Of a DNA stretch of 64,000 bases, positions 17,635-25,532 are shown one piece after another (the first letter of the stretch is position 1; the number at the start of each line of letters is the position of its first letter). The stretch spans positions 115,458 through 179,457 of the forward strand of contig NZ_JALBWV010000011.1 in NCBI RefSeq assembly GCF_022678645.1, written 5' to 3'. The position numbers and the translations under genes are program-made. This DNA is from Saccharopolyspora soli. GTDB taxonomy: Bacteria > Actinomycetota > Actinomycetes > Mycobacteriales > Pseudonocardiaceae. The notes below the pieces were generated by a model that did not search any database, was not told where the DNA came from, and worked only from the letters and a program-made list of their open reading frames with translations.

Positions 17635-17856
17635 TCCACGCAGAGCCAGCAACGCCGCAGCCCGGCGCGGCCTCGACGCGGTTGCCCGCACCGGGTTGCG
17701 CGACGTTGCTCACCGACGGATCACCGGTGTAGCCGTCCGGTACCCGGAGTGTCGAACCCTTCGGAAGACCGCCGAATCCGTCGACCAGGACGACCCGGCT
17801 ACAACGCGGGTGGATGGTGGTCATCGTGCTGGGCGGAGCGGATTTCGAGCGCGCGG
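17635..17856. other. Gap between convergent HxlR and LacI genes, possible gene remnant
   Basis: 222 bases. On the minus strand at about 17700-17820, an open frame reads GGLPKGSTLRVPDGYTGDP with protein-like composition, but it has no start signal of its own. It may be the end of a lost gene. I do not recognise a family, and no terminator is evident. Confidence 0.2.
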
Positions 17857-18876
17857 TCAGGTTCGCGGTGCGGCGGTTGAGCCGCGGATCACCAGGGACG
17901 GGGGTAGCAGGACCACTCGCGTGGGCTGCTCGGGCTCGTTGATCGACTCCAGCAGCATGCGGGCCGCCTCCAGCCCGATCTGGTGGAGCGGCACAGCGAC
18001 CGTGGTCAGCGGCGGTTGCAGCTTGTCCAGGAACGGCATTCCGTTGAAGCCGACCACGCTGACGTCGTCCGGGCAGGAGATGCCGCGTTCGGCGAACACG
18101 TCGTAGCAGCCGAGCGCGATCAGGTCGTTTCCCGCCACCACCGCGGTGAACTCGACGCCCGAGTCGAGCACCGCGCGCAGTGCGCTGGCACCTTGGGGCT
18201 CGGTCCAGTAGTCGCACGGGACGATTCGCGCGGGGTCGTCGTCCAGCCCGTGCTCGCGAACAGCGATTTGGAACGCCCGCGCCCGGCCCACCCCGGTGGA
18301 GGTGGTCTGCGGGCCCGCGAGGTGGACGATGCGACGGTGCCCGAGGGCGACGAGGTGCTTGACCGCCAAGCCGATTCCCTTGACGTCGTCCGGTGCGACC
18401 GAGGGCACGTCGATGTCGTCCGTTCGCCGGTTGACCAGCACCATCTTGACGCTCTGCCGGTGCAGTTCGGCCAGCAGCGGGTGGTCGAGCTGGGCCGTGG
18501 CGATGATCAGCCCTTCGGCCTGCCGGGACCGCAGCGAATCGATCCGCGACTGCTCGCGGTCCGGATCGTTGTCGGTGTTCACGATGAGCGCGTTGTAGCC
18601 CGCCGGGCCGAGCACGTCCTCGATACCGCGCACGATGGGAGGGAACAGCGGGTTCGTGAGGTCGGGGATGACCAGGCCGACGGTCCGGGACTTCGCGGTC
18701 TTCAGGCTCCGGGCGATCGGATTCGGCTGATAGCCCAGCGACTCGGCGGCGCGCAGCACCCGCCGCGCCGTCTTGGCGTTCACCAGGCGCCGGGTGTCCG
18801 GGTTCAGCGCGCGGGAAGCCGTCGCGGCGTGCACCCCGGCCGCCTCGGCCACATCTCGGAGCGTTGGTGCCTGCAT
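17857..18876 (-). CDS. LacI-family transcriptional regulator
   Basis: A 339-residue repressor. The N-terminal LacI helix-turn-helix is TLRDVAEAAGVHAATASRAL (4-23), and the hinge region QPNPIARSLKTAKSRTVGLV follows. The rest is a periplasmic-binding-protein-like effector domain with IPDLTNPLFPPIVRGIED. It is divergent from the dehydrogenase gene at 19285. LacI-type sites lie between them and again upstream of the molybdenum hydroxylase operon, so both are likely targets. The inducer is unknown, perhaps a heterocyclic or sugar-acid compound. Confidence 0.93.
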   Translation of the reverse strand: MQAPTLRDVAEAAGVHAATASRALNPDTRRLVNAKTARRVLRAAESLGYQPNPIARSLKTAKSRTVGLVIPDLTNPLFPPIVRGIEDVLGPAGYNALIVNTDNDPDREQSRIDSLRSRQAEGLIIATAQLDHPLLAELHRQSVKMVLVNRRTDDIDVPSVAPDDVKGIGLAVKHLVALGHRRIVHLAGPQTTSTGVGRARAFQIAVREHGLDDDPARIVPCDYWTEPQGASALRAVLDSGVEFTAVVAGNDLIALGCYDVFAERGISCPDDVSVVGFNGMPFLDKLQPPLTTVAVPLHQIGLEAARMLLESINEPEQPTRVVLLPPSLVIRGSTAAPRT

Positions 18877-19034
18877 TGGCGAAATCCTATTGCCCTCGCG
18901 GTGCTGAAGGCCGTCAACGCGCCTCCCGACGCGCTGCGCCGAACCCGAGCCGCCCGAGTCCCGTGCTGCGGTCGACCGCCGACGACGCGGACGCCTGAGA
19001 TCGCGCTGACCGCAATGTCGACTTTACCGGATGC

Positions 19035-19048
19035 TGCACTCGTTTGCA
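19035..19048. promoter_or_regulatory. LacI-type operator TGCACTCGTTTGCA
   Basis: A 14-base imperfect dyad centred on CG with TGCA at both ends, the usual shape of a LacI-family operator. It lies in the divergent region and is nearly identical to a site at 23003 before the hydroxylase operon. Confidence 0.5.
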
Positions 19049-19257
19049 CTTTTCGCCGCGCACAGGTACTGCGAAGGCGACTGGGGTGGGCAAAAGGGCT
19101 CGGTACCGGATGGACTGTCGACCGGGAGCCAGTGCGCTTAGCGGAGTCGGCAATTTCACGAGAAATCGTCATCCCATAGCGGTCGAATCCGGGCTGTGCG
19201 GCGTTGGGACGGATCCGTGCGCGGTTCGGAATTCGATGGCATCCTGCGCACAGAGAC

Positions 19258-19271
19258 TACAAACGATTGCA
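19258..19271. promoter_or_regulatory. LacI-type operator next to the dehydrogenase ribosome-binding site
   Basis: The core AAACGATT (19261-19268) fits the AAnCGnTT operator core. It lies directly before the AGAGGTG ribosome-binding site, so a bound repressor would block transcription or early elongation of the dehydrogenase gene. Confidence 0.45.
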
Positions 19272-19284
19272 AGAGGTGTTTCAA

Positions 19285-20238
19285 ATGAGCAATCCGAAGC
19301 CTCCGGGACACGGCCCCTCGGTCGGCTGGGTCGGCACCGGGCGGATGGGCGGCGCGATGGCCGAGCGCCTCGCCACGGCCGGGGTGCGGTTGACGGTCTG
19401 GAACCGGACGAAAGCCAAGGCCGAGCCGCTGGCGAAGCACGGCTGCGCGATCGCCGACACGATCTCCCAACTGCGCGGCTGCGATGTGGTGTTCACCATG
19501 GTGTCCACCGCGGACGACCTGGAACAGGTGCTGCTCGGCGCGGGCGGGCTGCTCGCGGACGCCGACAACGTGCCCAGAGTGCTGGTGGACTGCTCGACCG
19601 TCTCCATCGAGTCGTCGGCTGCCATGCGCGAGGTATGCGCGCAACGGGGTGTCGCCTTCCTGGCCGCGCCGGTCAGCGGCAACGGCAAGGTCGTGCGGGC
19701 TGGCGAACTCAGCCTCGTGGTGTCCGGGCCGGAGGAGATCTACGACGCCGTCGCGCCACTGCTGGGGTTCCTCGGCAAGTCGGTGACCTACGTCGGCGAC
19801 GGCGACCTGGCCAGGCTGGTGAAGATCTGCCACAACCTGTTCCTGGGCGTGGTCACGCAATCGCTCGCCGAGATCACGGTGCTGGCCGAGAAGGGCGGGG
19901 TGTCCAGGGCCGCGTTCCTGGACTTCTTGAACAACAGCGTGATGGGCTCGGTCTACACCCGGTACAAGTCGCCCGCCTTCGTGAACCTGGACTACACGCC
20001 GACCTTCACGCCGACGCTGCTGCGCAAGGACTTCGATCTGGGGCTCGCCGCCGCCCGGCAACTGGACGTGCCGATGCCGCTGGCCGCCGCGACAGCGCAA
20101 CTCGTGCAGGCCAGCGTGAGCAGCGGGCGGGTGGACGAGGACTTCGCGATCCTGCTTGACCTGCAGGCGAACAATGCCGCGCTGGCCCTGAAATCCGAGG
20201 ACGTAGTTGTCGACGACGGACTTGGTGAAGGGAGCTGA
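19285..20238 (+). CDS. NAD(P)-dependent 3-hydroxyisobutyrate-dehydrogenase-like oxidoreductase
   Basis: A 317-residue beta-hydroxyacid dehydrogenase. The nucleotide-binding motif is VGWVGTGRMGGAMAERL, starting near residue 13. The substrate motif DCSTVSIESS follows, and the catalytic Lys is in KICHNLFLG near 180. The family oxidises 3-hydroxyisobutyrate, tartronate semialdehyde or related acids. The ATG at 19285 was chosen for AGAGGTG before it. Operator sites suggest control by the divergent LacI protein together with the molybdenum hydroxylase, so it may process a product of that enzyme. Confidence 0.88.
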   Translation: MSNPKPPGHGPSVGWVGTGRMGGAMAERLATAGVRLTVWNRTKAKAEPLAKHGCAIADTISQLRGCDVVFTMVSTADDLEQVLLGAGGLLADADNVPRVLVDCSTVSIESSAAMREVCAQRGVAFLAAPVSGNGKVVRAGELSLVVSGPEEIYDAVAPLLGFLGKSVTYVGDGDLARLVKICHNLFLGVVTQSLAEITVLAEKGGVSRAAFLDFLNNSVMGSVYTRYKSPAFVNLDYTPTFTPTLLRKDFDLGLAAARQLDVPMPLAAATAQLVQASVSSGRVDEDFAILLDLQANNAALALKSEDVVVDDGLGEGS

Positions 20239-20293
20239 CCCTGTTCCCAGCACCGGAACTCGTCGTCGCGAACCGCTGTTGAGCTGCGGGCGC

Positions 20294-22384
20294 TCAGGCG
20301 TCCGCCGACTCGATGGCTGCCACCACGGCGTCCCTGGTGATGGGCAGGTCGCGGACCCGGACGCCGATCGCGTCCGCCACCGCATTGGCGATGGCGCCCG
20401 CCGTCGGGCCTTGCGCGGCCTCGCCCGCGCCCACGATGGGCGCATCCGGCCTCGGCACGAGCTCGACCTCGATCCGCGGGACCTCGCTGAAGCGCAGGAT
20501 CGGGTAGCTTTCCCAGTCGTCGCTGGTGATCCGTCGCTTGTCGAAGCGGACCTGCTCCTTCAGCGTCCAACTGGTCGCCTGGGTCGCGCCACCCTCGATC
20601 TGGTTGCGCACCCCGCCCGGATTCACGGCGAATCCGACGTCCACGGCGATGGTCAGGTTGCGCACCCGGATGTCGTGCTCCGCCTCGACCTCGGCGACCA
20701 CGGCGCAGTACGCGCCGCTGCCCTTGTAGCGGGCGAAACCGATTCCGCGACCGATCTCCGCCGGAGCGGGGTCGTGCCATCCGGCTGCGGCTGCGGCGGT
20801 CTCCAACACCTGCCTGGCCCGGTCGTCGGTGAGGTGCGCCAGCCGGTATTCCAGCGGATCGCGACCGGCCTCGGCGGCGAGTTCGTCCATGAAGGACTCG
20901 ATGGCGAAGACGTTCACGAACGCGCCGAGGGAGCGCAGCGCGGAGGACCGGATCGGAGTTTCGAGCAGCCGGTGCGCGGTGATCCGCCGGTTCCCGAGCT
21001 GGTATCCGGGAATCGCGTTGCGTGCCGTGCCCGCGGCCGGTAGGGGCGGATCAGTGGCGGCCGGGGCGGGCGTCCCACCTGCCAGGTACGCCCCGGCGAG
21101 CAGACCGGGGACACCGGCGTAGCCGGGGCGGGAGATGTGGCCCTGGCTGAAGACGTCGTAGTCCCAGGACTGGATCTGCCCGGTGTCGTCGACGGTCGCC
21201 GCGACGTCGACCGCCATCGCCGAGCCGAACGGCGACCAGGCCAGTTCGTCCTGACGGCTCCACAGGACTTGCACCGGGCGGGTGGGCACGGCGCGGGCGA
21301 GGAGCACGGCGTCGAAGGCGGCGTCATCGGCCGCGTTGTGGCCGTAGCAGCCCGCGTTGTCGACGTGCTGGACGCAAACCGCTTCGACATCGAGTTCGAG
21401 GGTGTCCGCGATCGCCTTCCGCAGCTGGTAGATCCCCTGGCTGTGGCTCCAAACCGACACCGTGCCGTCGGAAGTCCAGCGCGCGACACCGCAACTCGGC
21501 GCGATCGAGGCGTGTGCGAGAAACGGCCTGCTGTACTGCGCGCTCAGCCGCTTTCCCGTTGCCGCTGCGGTGTTTTCCTCGATGACCGGGGTCGTCTCGT
21601 GCGGCCCGCGCTTGAGGAAGGCGACCAGGTCGTTCTCCTCGGGCAGTTCGGCGGACTCCGCCCAGTTGGCTGCCTGCCGCAATTGCTCGGCGGCGCGCAC
21701 CACCTCGGCCTCGTCGTCGCCGACCACGCCGAGGAAGGAGCCGTCCCGAACCACCTGCACGTCGGGTGCGACAACGGTGTCGTCCACCTCCAGCAGGCGC
21801 GCGCCGGGGGACGGCGGGCGCACCACCCGCCCGAACAGCAGGCCCGGCAGCCGCAGATCGCTGATGAACCGGTCCCGACCGGCGATCTTGTCCGGCAGGT
21901 CGAGTCGGTCCACGTCGGTGCCAGCGATGCGCAGGTCGCCGACGGCCTTCGGGGGAATGTCGGTCCGCGCTTCGACGTCGAGGTCAACGCTGCCGGACAA
22001 CTCGCCGTACGTCGTTCGCCGGGTGCCGTCCGTGGTCTGGATGCGACCATCGGCGACCTCGAGTTCGGCGACGTCCACCTGCCAGCGGCGGGCGGCCTCG
22101 GCCAGCAACAGCGCGCGCACGTTGGCGCATACCAGCCGCAGGGTGGGGCCGGACGTGGACATCGAGAGGCTGCCCGCGGTCAGGCCCTCGTCGGGACTTC
22201 TTCCGGTCCGCGCGGGCAACATCCGGATCCGTGCCATGCTGAGGTCGAGTTCGTCGGCGGCCAGCTGCCCGAGTGCGGTGAGCACGCCTTGCCCGATTTC
22301 GACCTTGCCGACGCGCACCTCCGCGATGCCGTCCGCGGTGATCGTGACCCAGCGGGACAGGACGAGTTCGGACTCAGCGGTCAT
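20294..22384 (-). CDS. iorB: Molybdopterin-binding large subunit of an IorB/aldehyde-dehydrogenase-type hydroxylase
   Basis: A 696-residue catalytic subunit of the xanthine oxidase family, in the isoquinoline 1-oxidoreductase beta group. Visible marks include VEIGQGVLTALGQLAADEL, SCGVARWTSDGTVSVWSHSQG and HNAADDAAFDAVLLA. The C-terminal half has the repeated Moco-domain pattern ending GEAAQGPTAGAIANAVADA, with the base Glu in GAGEAAQG. It would hydroxylate an N-heterocycle or aldehyde using water. There is no signal peptide. The start overlaps the small-subunit stop by four bases. No FAD subunit is encoded nearby, so electrons probably go to a cytochrome or another carrier. Confidence 0.88.
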   Translation of the reverse strand: MTAESELVLSRWVTITADGIAEVRVGKVEIGQGVLTALGQLAADELDLSMARIRMLPARTGRSPDEGLTAGSLSMSTSGPTLRLVCANVRALLLAEAARRWQVDVAELEVADGRIQTTDGTRRTTYGELSGSVDLDVEARTDIPPKAVGDLRIAGTDVDRLDLPDKIAGRDRFISDLRLPGLLFGRVVRPPSPGARLLEVDDTVVAPDVQVVRDGSFLGVVGDDEAEVVRAAEQLRQAANWAESAELPEENDLVAFLKRGPHETTPVIEENTAAATGKRLSAQYSRPFLAHASIAPSCGVARWTSDGTVSVWSHSQGIYQLRKAIADTLELDVEAVCVQHVDNAGCYGHNAADDAAFDAVLLARAVPTRPVQVLWSRQDELAWSPFGSAMAVDVAATVDDTGQIQSWDYDVFSQGHISRPGYAGVPGLLAGAYLAGGTPAPAATDPPLPAAGTARNAIPGYQLGNRRITAHRLLETPIRSSALRSLGAFVNVFAIESFMDELAAEAGRDPLEYRLAHLTDDRARQVLETAAAAAGWHDPAPAEIGRGIGFARYKGSGAYCAVVAEVEAEHDIRVRNLTIAVDVGFAVNPGGVRNQIEGGATQATSWTLKEQVRFDKRRITSDDWESYPILRFSEVPRIEVELVPRPDAPIVGAGEAAQGPTAGAIANAVADAIGVRVRDLPITRDAVVAAIESADA

Positions 22385-22848
22385 CGCGCCACGCTCCCGG
22401 CTTTCAGCACCGCTTGGACGATGCGTCGGTGCGCACCGCAGCGGCAGAGGTTGCGGTCCAACGCCTCGGTCACGGTCTGCTCGTCCGGGTTCGGCGTGGA
22501 TTCCAGCAGCGCCGCGGCCCGGACCGCGATTCCCGAGATGCAGAACGCGCATTGGGCGGCCTGCTCGTCGAGCAGCGCCTGCTGCACCGGGTGCAGCTGA
22601 TCACCTTCCGCGAGGCCTTCGACGGTCACCACGGAGGCGCCTTCGGCGGACCACAGCGGGGTGTCGCAGGACGGCACCACCTGGCCGTCGAGCTGGACGA
22701 AGCAGGCGCCGCACATGCCGAGACCACAGCCGAACCGCGAACCCACCAGACCCAGCTGGTTACGCAGGACGGTGAGCAGGGGCGTCTCGGGATCGGCGGT
22801 CACCCGCACGGGACGTCCGTTGACGATCAGGGCGAATTGCCTGGGCAT
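22381..22848 (-). CDS. iorA: (2Fe-2S)-binding small subunit of the molybdenum hydroxylase
   Basis: A 155-residue ferredoxin-like subunit. The plant-type cluster ligands are Cys41, Cys46, Cys49 and Cys61. The second, helical cluster has Cys100, Cys103, Cys135 and Cys137 in QCAFCISG and NLCRCGAH. This is the full ligand set for two 2Fe-2S clusters. The gene is translated ahead of the large subunit with an ATGA overlap. LacI-type operators lie 155 and 244 bases upstream. Confidence 0.93.
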   Translation of the reverse strand: MPRQFALIVNGRPVRVTADPETPLLTVLRNQLGLVGSRFGCGLGMCGACFVQLDGQVVPSCDTPLWSAEGASVVTVEGLAEGDQLHPVQQALLDEQAAQCAFCISGIAVRAAALLESTPNPDEQTVTEALDRNLCRCGAHRRIVQAVLKAGSVAR

Positions 22849-23002
22849 GGCTTTCCCCTCGAAGTGCCTGGTCTTGGACCCGGTTGGGGATGGTGCTGCG
22901 GCAGGACGAGTCGCGGCCCGCCGACCCCGACATCATTGCAGCGCACCACACCAGAACTGTCCTCCCAGCGCGCCATCCGCAGCCTGCGCAGAAGAAAGCC
23001 AC

Positions 23003-23015
23003 TGCATTCGTTTGC
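23003..23015. promoter_or_regulatory. LacI-type operator TGCATTCGTTTGC
   Basis: Matches the 19035 site at 12 of 13 positions (TGCACTCGTTTGC there). It lies about 155 bases before the iorA start codon. Confidence 0.45.
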
Positions 23016-23091
23016 GGCAACGACCGCCGGTAATTTCACTCCACGACAGCATCTCGACGGGCGTGCTCCAGCTCACGAAAGTCACCCGAAC

Positions 23092-23104
23092 TGCAATCGA
23101 TTGC
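23092..23104. promoter_or_regulatory. LacI-type operator TGCAATCGATTGC
   Basis: Contains the perfect 12-base palindrome GCAATCGATTGC (23093-23104), the canonical form of a LacI-family site with a central CG. It lies about 244 bases upstream of iorA. Confidence 0.5.
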
Positions 23105-23172
23105 CGCGATTCGATACAACGAGACCGAGATGGTCACCATCGCAAGCACGGCCCCCGCGTCGCACAGCGGAG

Positions 23173-23194
23173 GGCGTTTTCACGCGAAAACGCC
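23173..23194. repeat. Dispersed palindrome, hairpin variant
   Basis: GGCGTTTTC and GAAAACGCC form a nine-base stem around ACGC. It is a member of the CGATTTCGCGCGAAATCG family. It forms a tandem with the copy at 23216, the two being separated by a further near-perfect stem (CGCCACCTGCC with GGCAAGTGGCG). Confidence 0.7.
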
Positions 23195-23215
23195 ACCTGC
23201 CCCGCGTGGCAAGTG

Positions 23216-23234
23216 GCGATTTCGCGCGAAAACG
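23216..23234. repeat. Dispersed palindrome copy
   Basis: GCGATTTCGCGCGAAAACG, one base off the perfect palindrome. It lies 12 bases beyond the stop codon of the lipase gene. Confidence 0.7.
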
Positions 23235-23245
23235 GCAGGCGCCGG

Positions 23246-24067
23246 TCAGGAGAGGTTCTTCTCGATCAGTTCCAGGTAGCGGTCGATCTGGTGGTCGCGG
23301 ATGCCGTCGGCGGCTGGGGCGAACACGTCGCTGGTGAAGCCGGTGAACTTGTCCGCGAGTCCGCTCACCACCGAGACCTTCTCGTGCATGGCGCCGCTGT
23401 TGTCGAAGTAACGGACGTCGTGCACGTGGTGGAAGACCGGTTCGGGCGGCAGCTGCGGGACGATGTCGTTGTTGTTGACGAAGCGGAACACCCGCGAGGC
23501 GAGCGCCTTGCTGTACGGGTCGGCCAGCAGCCGGTCGCAGGTGCGCGGCTGACCGAACGTGTAGACCCCGTCCGGCAGCAGCGCGGGGTCCTCGAAGAAG
23601 ATCCGCGCGGAGGCGAGCATGGCCAGCGCGCCGCCGAGGCTGTGGCCGGTGAACCAAAGTGTCTGGTCGTTGTCCCGGAGTCGCTCCACCGCGTCGCGCA
23701 CCTGCGGGAAGACCGAGTCCAGCGCCCGGCTGAAGCCGAAGTGCACGAATCCGTTGCCCGCCGGACCTGGGGCCGCGAGCGTGTTCGTGTCGGTGAGCCA
23801 GTCCTTGATCTTCTTCGGCTCGGTGCCGCGGAACGCGACGATGATCATCCGCTCGCTGCCCGCGGCGAACCCCTGGGTGTCGGAGATCGGGAACGACGCG
23901 TCCAGTTCGCCGTGGAAGTACTCGCACCGGTCGAAACCCCACTCCATGGTGGTTTCGCGGATCGTCGGTTCCTCGGCGTAGGCGAGCTTCGCCGCCTTGG
24001 CGAGCCAGTAGGCGTGCTGCAGTTGGTAGTCGGTCACCGTGTGGTCGAGTTCGGACAGCGTCGCCAT
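23246..24067 (-). CDS. Class 3 (alpha/beta hydrolase) lipase
   Basis: A 273-residue protein of the fungal-type lipase family (Lipase_3). The nucleophile elbow is WFTGHSLGGALAMLA, near residues 137-151. The oxyanion-side IIVAFRGTEPKKIKDWLTD, the strand YTFGQPRTCD and NNNDIVPQLPPE with its catalytic Asp are all present. A His near VFHHVHDV probably completes the triad. There is no signal peptide, so it may act inside the cell or leave by another route. It stands alone, and tandem palindromes follow its stop codon. Confidence 0.9.
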   Translation of the reverse strand: MATLSELDHTVTDYQLQHAYWLAKAAKLAYAEEPTIRETTMEWGFDRCEYFHGELDASFPISDTQGFAAGSERMIIVAFRGTEPKKIKDWLTDTNTLAAPGPAGNGFVHFGFSRALDSVFPQVRDAVERLRDNDQTLWFTGHSLGGALAMLASARIFFEDPALLPDGVYTFGQPRTCDRLLADPYSKALASRVFRFVNNNDIVPQLPPEPVFHHVHDVRYFDNSGAMHEKVSVVSGLADKFTGFTSDVFAPAADGIRDHQIDRYLELIEKNLS

Positions 24068-24275
24068 CGTTGGCCTCCGTGAAGAAGTTTCAAGGTCTGC
24101 TCCGGCGCGTCCGCGAAGTTGTCATGGGCGCGTTTTCGCAACTATGGCAACGAAAGTTGGGGTGCGCAGGCTCCTGGTCACCTGAAGGGATGGCCGCTTT
24201 GATCCTGTTCAGCGACAGATTTCGAACGACCACTGATCACGCCGAGGCGGCCTCGGGACGTCCACGATCCCTTCG

Positions 24276-25448
24276 TCAGCGGATGGTGGTGAGTTCGCGC
24301 GGGGTGGTGGTGAGCAGTTCGGCACCGGCCTCGGTGACCAGTGCGGTGTCGGAGATGACGTGCCCGACCGGTCGCGTCACCCACGACATCAGGTGGAAGG
24401 TCATGCCGGGCTGGATCGCCACGTCGCCGCGCGGCCGGATGCCGAGCACTTCGCCGCCACCGACCCAGCTGGGCGGGAAGCCGATCCCCACGAGGTAGCC
24501 GCAGTGGTGCCGCGGCGATTCGTCCGGCGACGCACCGTCGGAAACGGCGCGTTGCCACGCCGCGTACACCTGACCGGTGCGCGCGCCCGGTTCCAGCGCG
24601 TCGCGGGCGGCGACGAGCCCGGCCAGCGCTGCTTCGGCCGCTTCGTTGGCCCCGGCTGGCGCTTCGCCGATGTAGACGGTGCGGCTCTGCGGCGCGTGGT
24701 AGCGGTGCACGCTGGCCGACAGTTCGACGAACACGCCCTGTCCCGCCGAGAAGGTGTCGTCGTTCCAGGAGACGTGCTCCTGGTCCAGGACGGTCGTGGG
24801 CCGGATGAGCGGCGGGAACCCCGGTGGCTGGCCACCAGCGGCGATCATGGTCCGGTACACCTCGGCGGCCACTTCCCGCGCGGCAACACCCGGTCGCAGC
24901 ATGCCGATCCCGGTGGAGATCGCGAGATCGGAGATCACCGCGCAGCGTCGTACGCAGTCGATCTCCACCGCCGACTTGACCGCCCGCTGGGCGGCCAGCA
25001 ACGCCGACGCGGAGGTCCACCGCATCCGGGGCAACCGCGTGCGGATCGCATCGGCGATCGCGGGTGGGAAGAACATCGACTCCTCGTCCAGCGCTACGGC
25101 CGCATCGCCGTCGGCGACGTTTCCGAGCACGGTGGCGACAGCCGCGGCCGGTGACTCCCCATCGCCGAAGGTCACGTGGTGGCACCACGGGGTCTGCGCG
25201 CGGATCGTCGGTCGCTCCATGTCGCGGGTGACCAGCGTCAGCGGTCCGGATTCGGGCAGCATGAGGAGCGTGAACCCGAAGTAGCCGAGGTGGTCCAGCC
25301 CGGTGAGGTAGTAGATGTTCTCCGGGCTGGTCAGCGCGACGGCGGTGAGGCCCTCGGCGCGCATGCGCTGCCGGAGCGCGCGAATCCGCTGGGAGTACGC
25401 GCATCCGTCGGCCGAGGACTCTGCCGGGGAAGGTGCGTATGCAGTCAC
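24276..25448 (-). CDS. M24-fold peptidase-like protein, DoeA (ectoine hydrolase) type, metal ligands missing
   Basis: A 390-residue pita-bread-fold protein with a creatinase-like N-terminal domain (about 15-150). The C-terminal domain resembles DoeA/creatinase. At the places of the usual metal ligands it has VELSASVHRYHAPQSRT, with Pro where the second Asp should be, and FHLMSW where FxxEP is expected. It keeps HHCGYLVGIGFPP. Enzymes of the DoeA and creatinase groups work without metal, so it is probably an amidinohydrolase or amide hydrolase rather than a metallopeptidase. The start is GTG at 25448. No ectoine genes adjoin it, so the substrate is open. Confidence 0.8.
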   Translation of the reverse strand: MTAYAPSPAESSADGCAYSQRIRALRQRMRAEGLTAVALTSPENIYYLTGLDHLGYFGFTLLMLPESGPLTLVTRDMERPTIRAQTPWCHHVTFGDGESPAAAVATVLGNVADGDAAVALDEESMFFPPAIADAIRTRLPRMRWTSASALLAAQRAVKSAVEIDCVRRCAVISDLAISTGIGMLRPGVAAREVAAEVYRTMIAAGGQPPGFPPLIRPTTVLDQEHVSWNDDTFSAGQGVFVELSASVHRYHAPQSRTVYIGEAPAGANEAAEAALAGLVAARDALEPGARTGQVYAAWQRAVSDGASPDESPRHHCGYLVGIGFPPSWVGGGEVLGIRPRGDVAIQPGMTFHLMSWVTRPVGHVISDTALVTEAGAELLTTTPRELTTIR

Positions 25449-25532
25449 AAGCGCAGCGTGCCGTTCCCGCAAGATGAGCACAATTCCTGCTGGCGGCAAT
25501 ACTCCCGCGAGACGGCCGGAGACCTCGCCCCG

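Larger units (their letters stand above)
18877..19284. promoter_or_regulatory. Divergent regulatory region of the LacI and dehydrogenase genes
   Basis: 408 bases without a gene. Two LacI-type sites stand out: TGCACTCGTTTGCA at 19035-19048 and CAAACGATTGCA around 19260-19271. A degenerate copy of the dispersed palindrome, ATTTCACGAGAAAT, is at 19153-19166. AGAGGTG at 19272-19278 is the ribosome-binding site for the gene at 19285. Confidence 0.5.
22849..23245. promoter_or_regulatory. Region upstream of iorAB with LacI-type sites and palindromic repeats
   Basis: 397 bases without a gene, between the end of the lipase gene and the start of iorA, both on the minus strand. It holds LacI-type sites at 23003-23015 and 23092-23104, and two copies of the dispersed palindrome at 23173-23194 and 23216-23234. 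Those copies lie just past the lipase stop and could act as its terminator. Confidence 0.5.
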
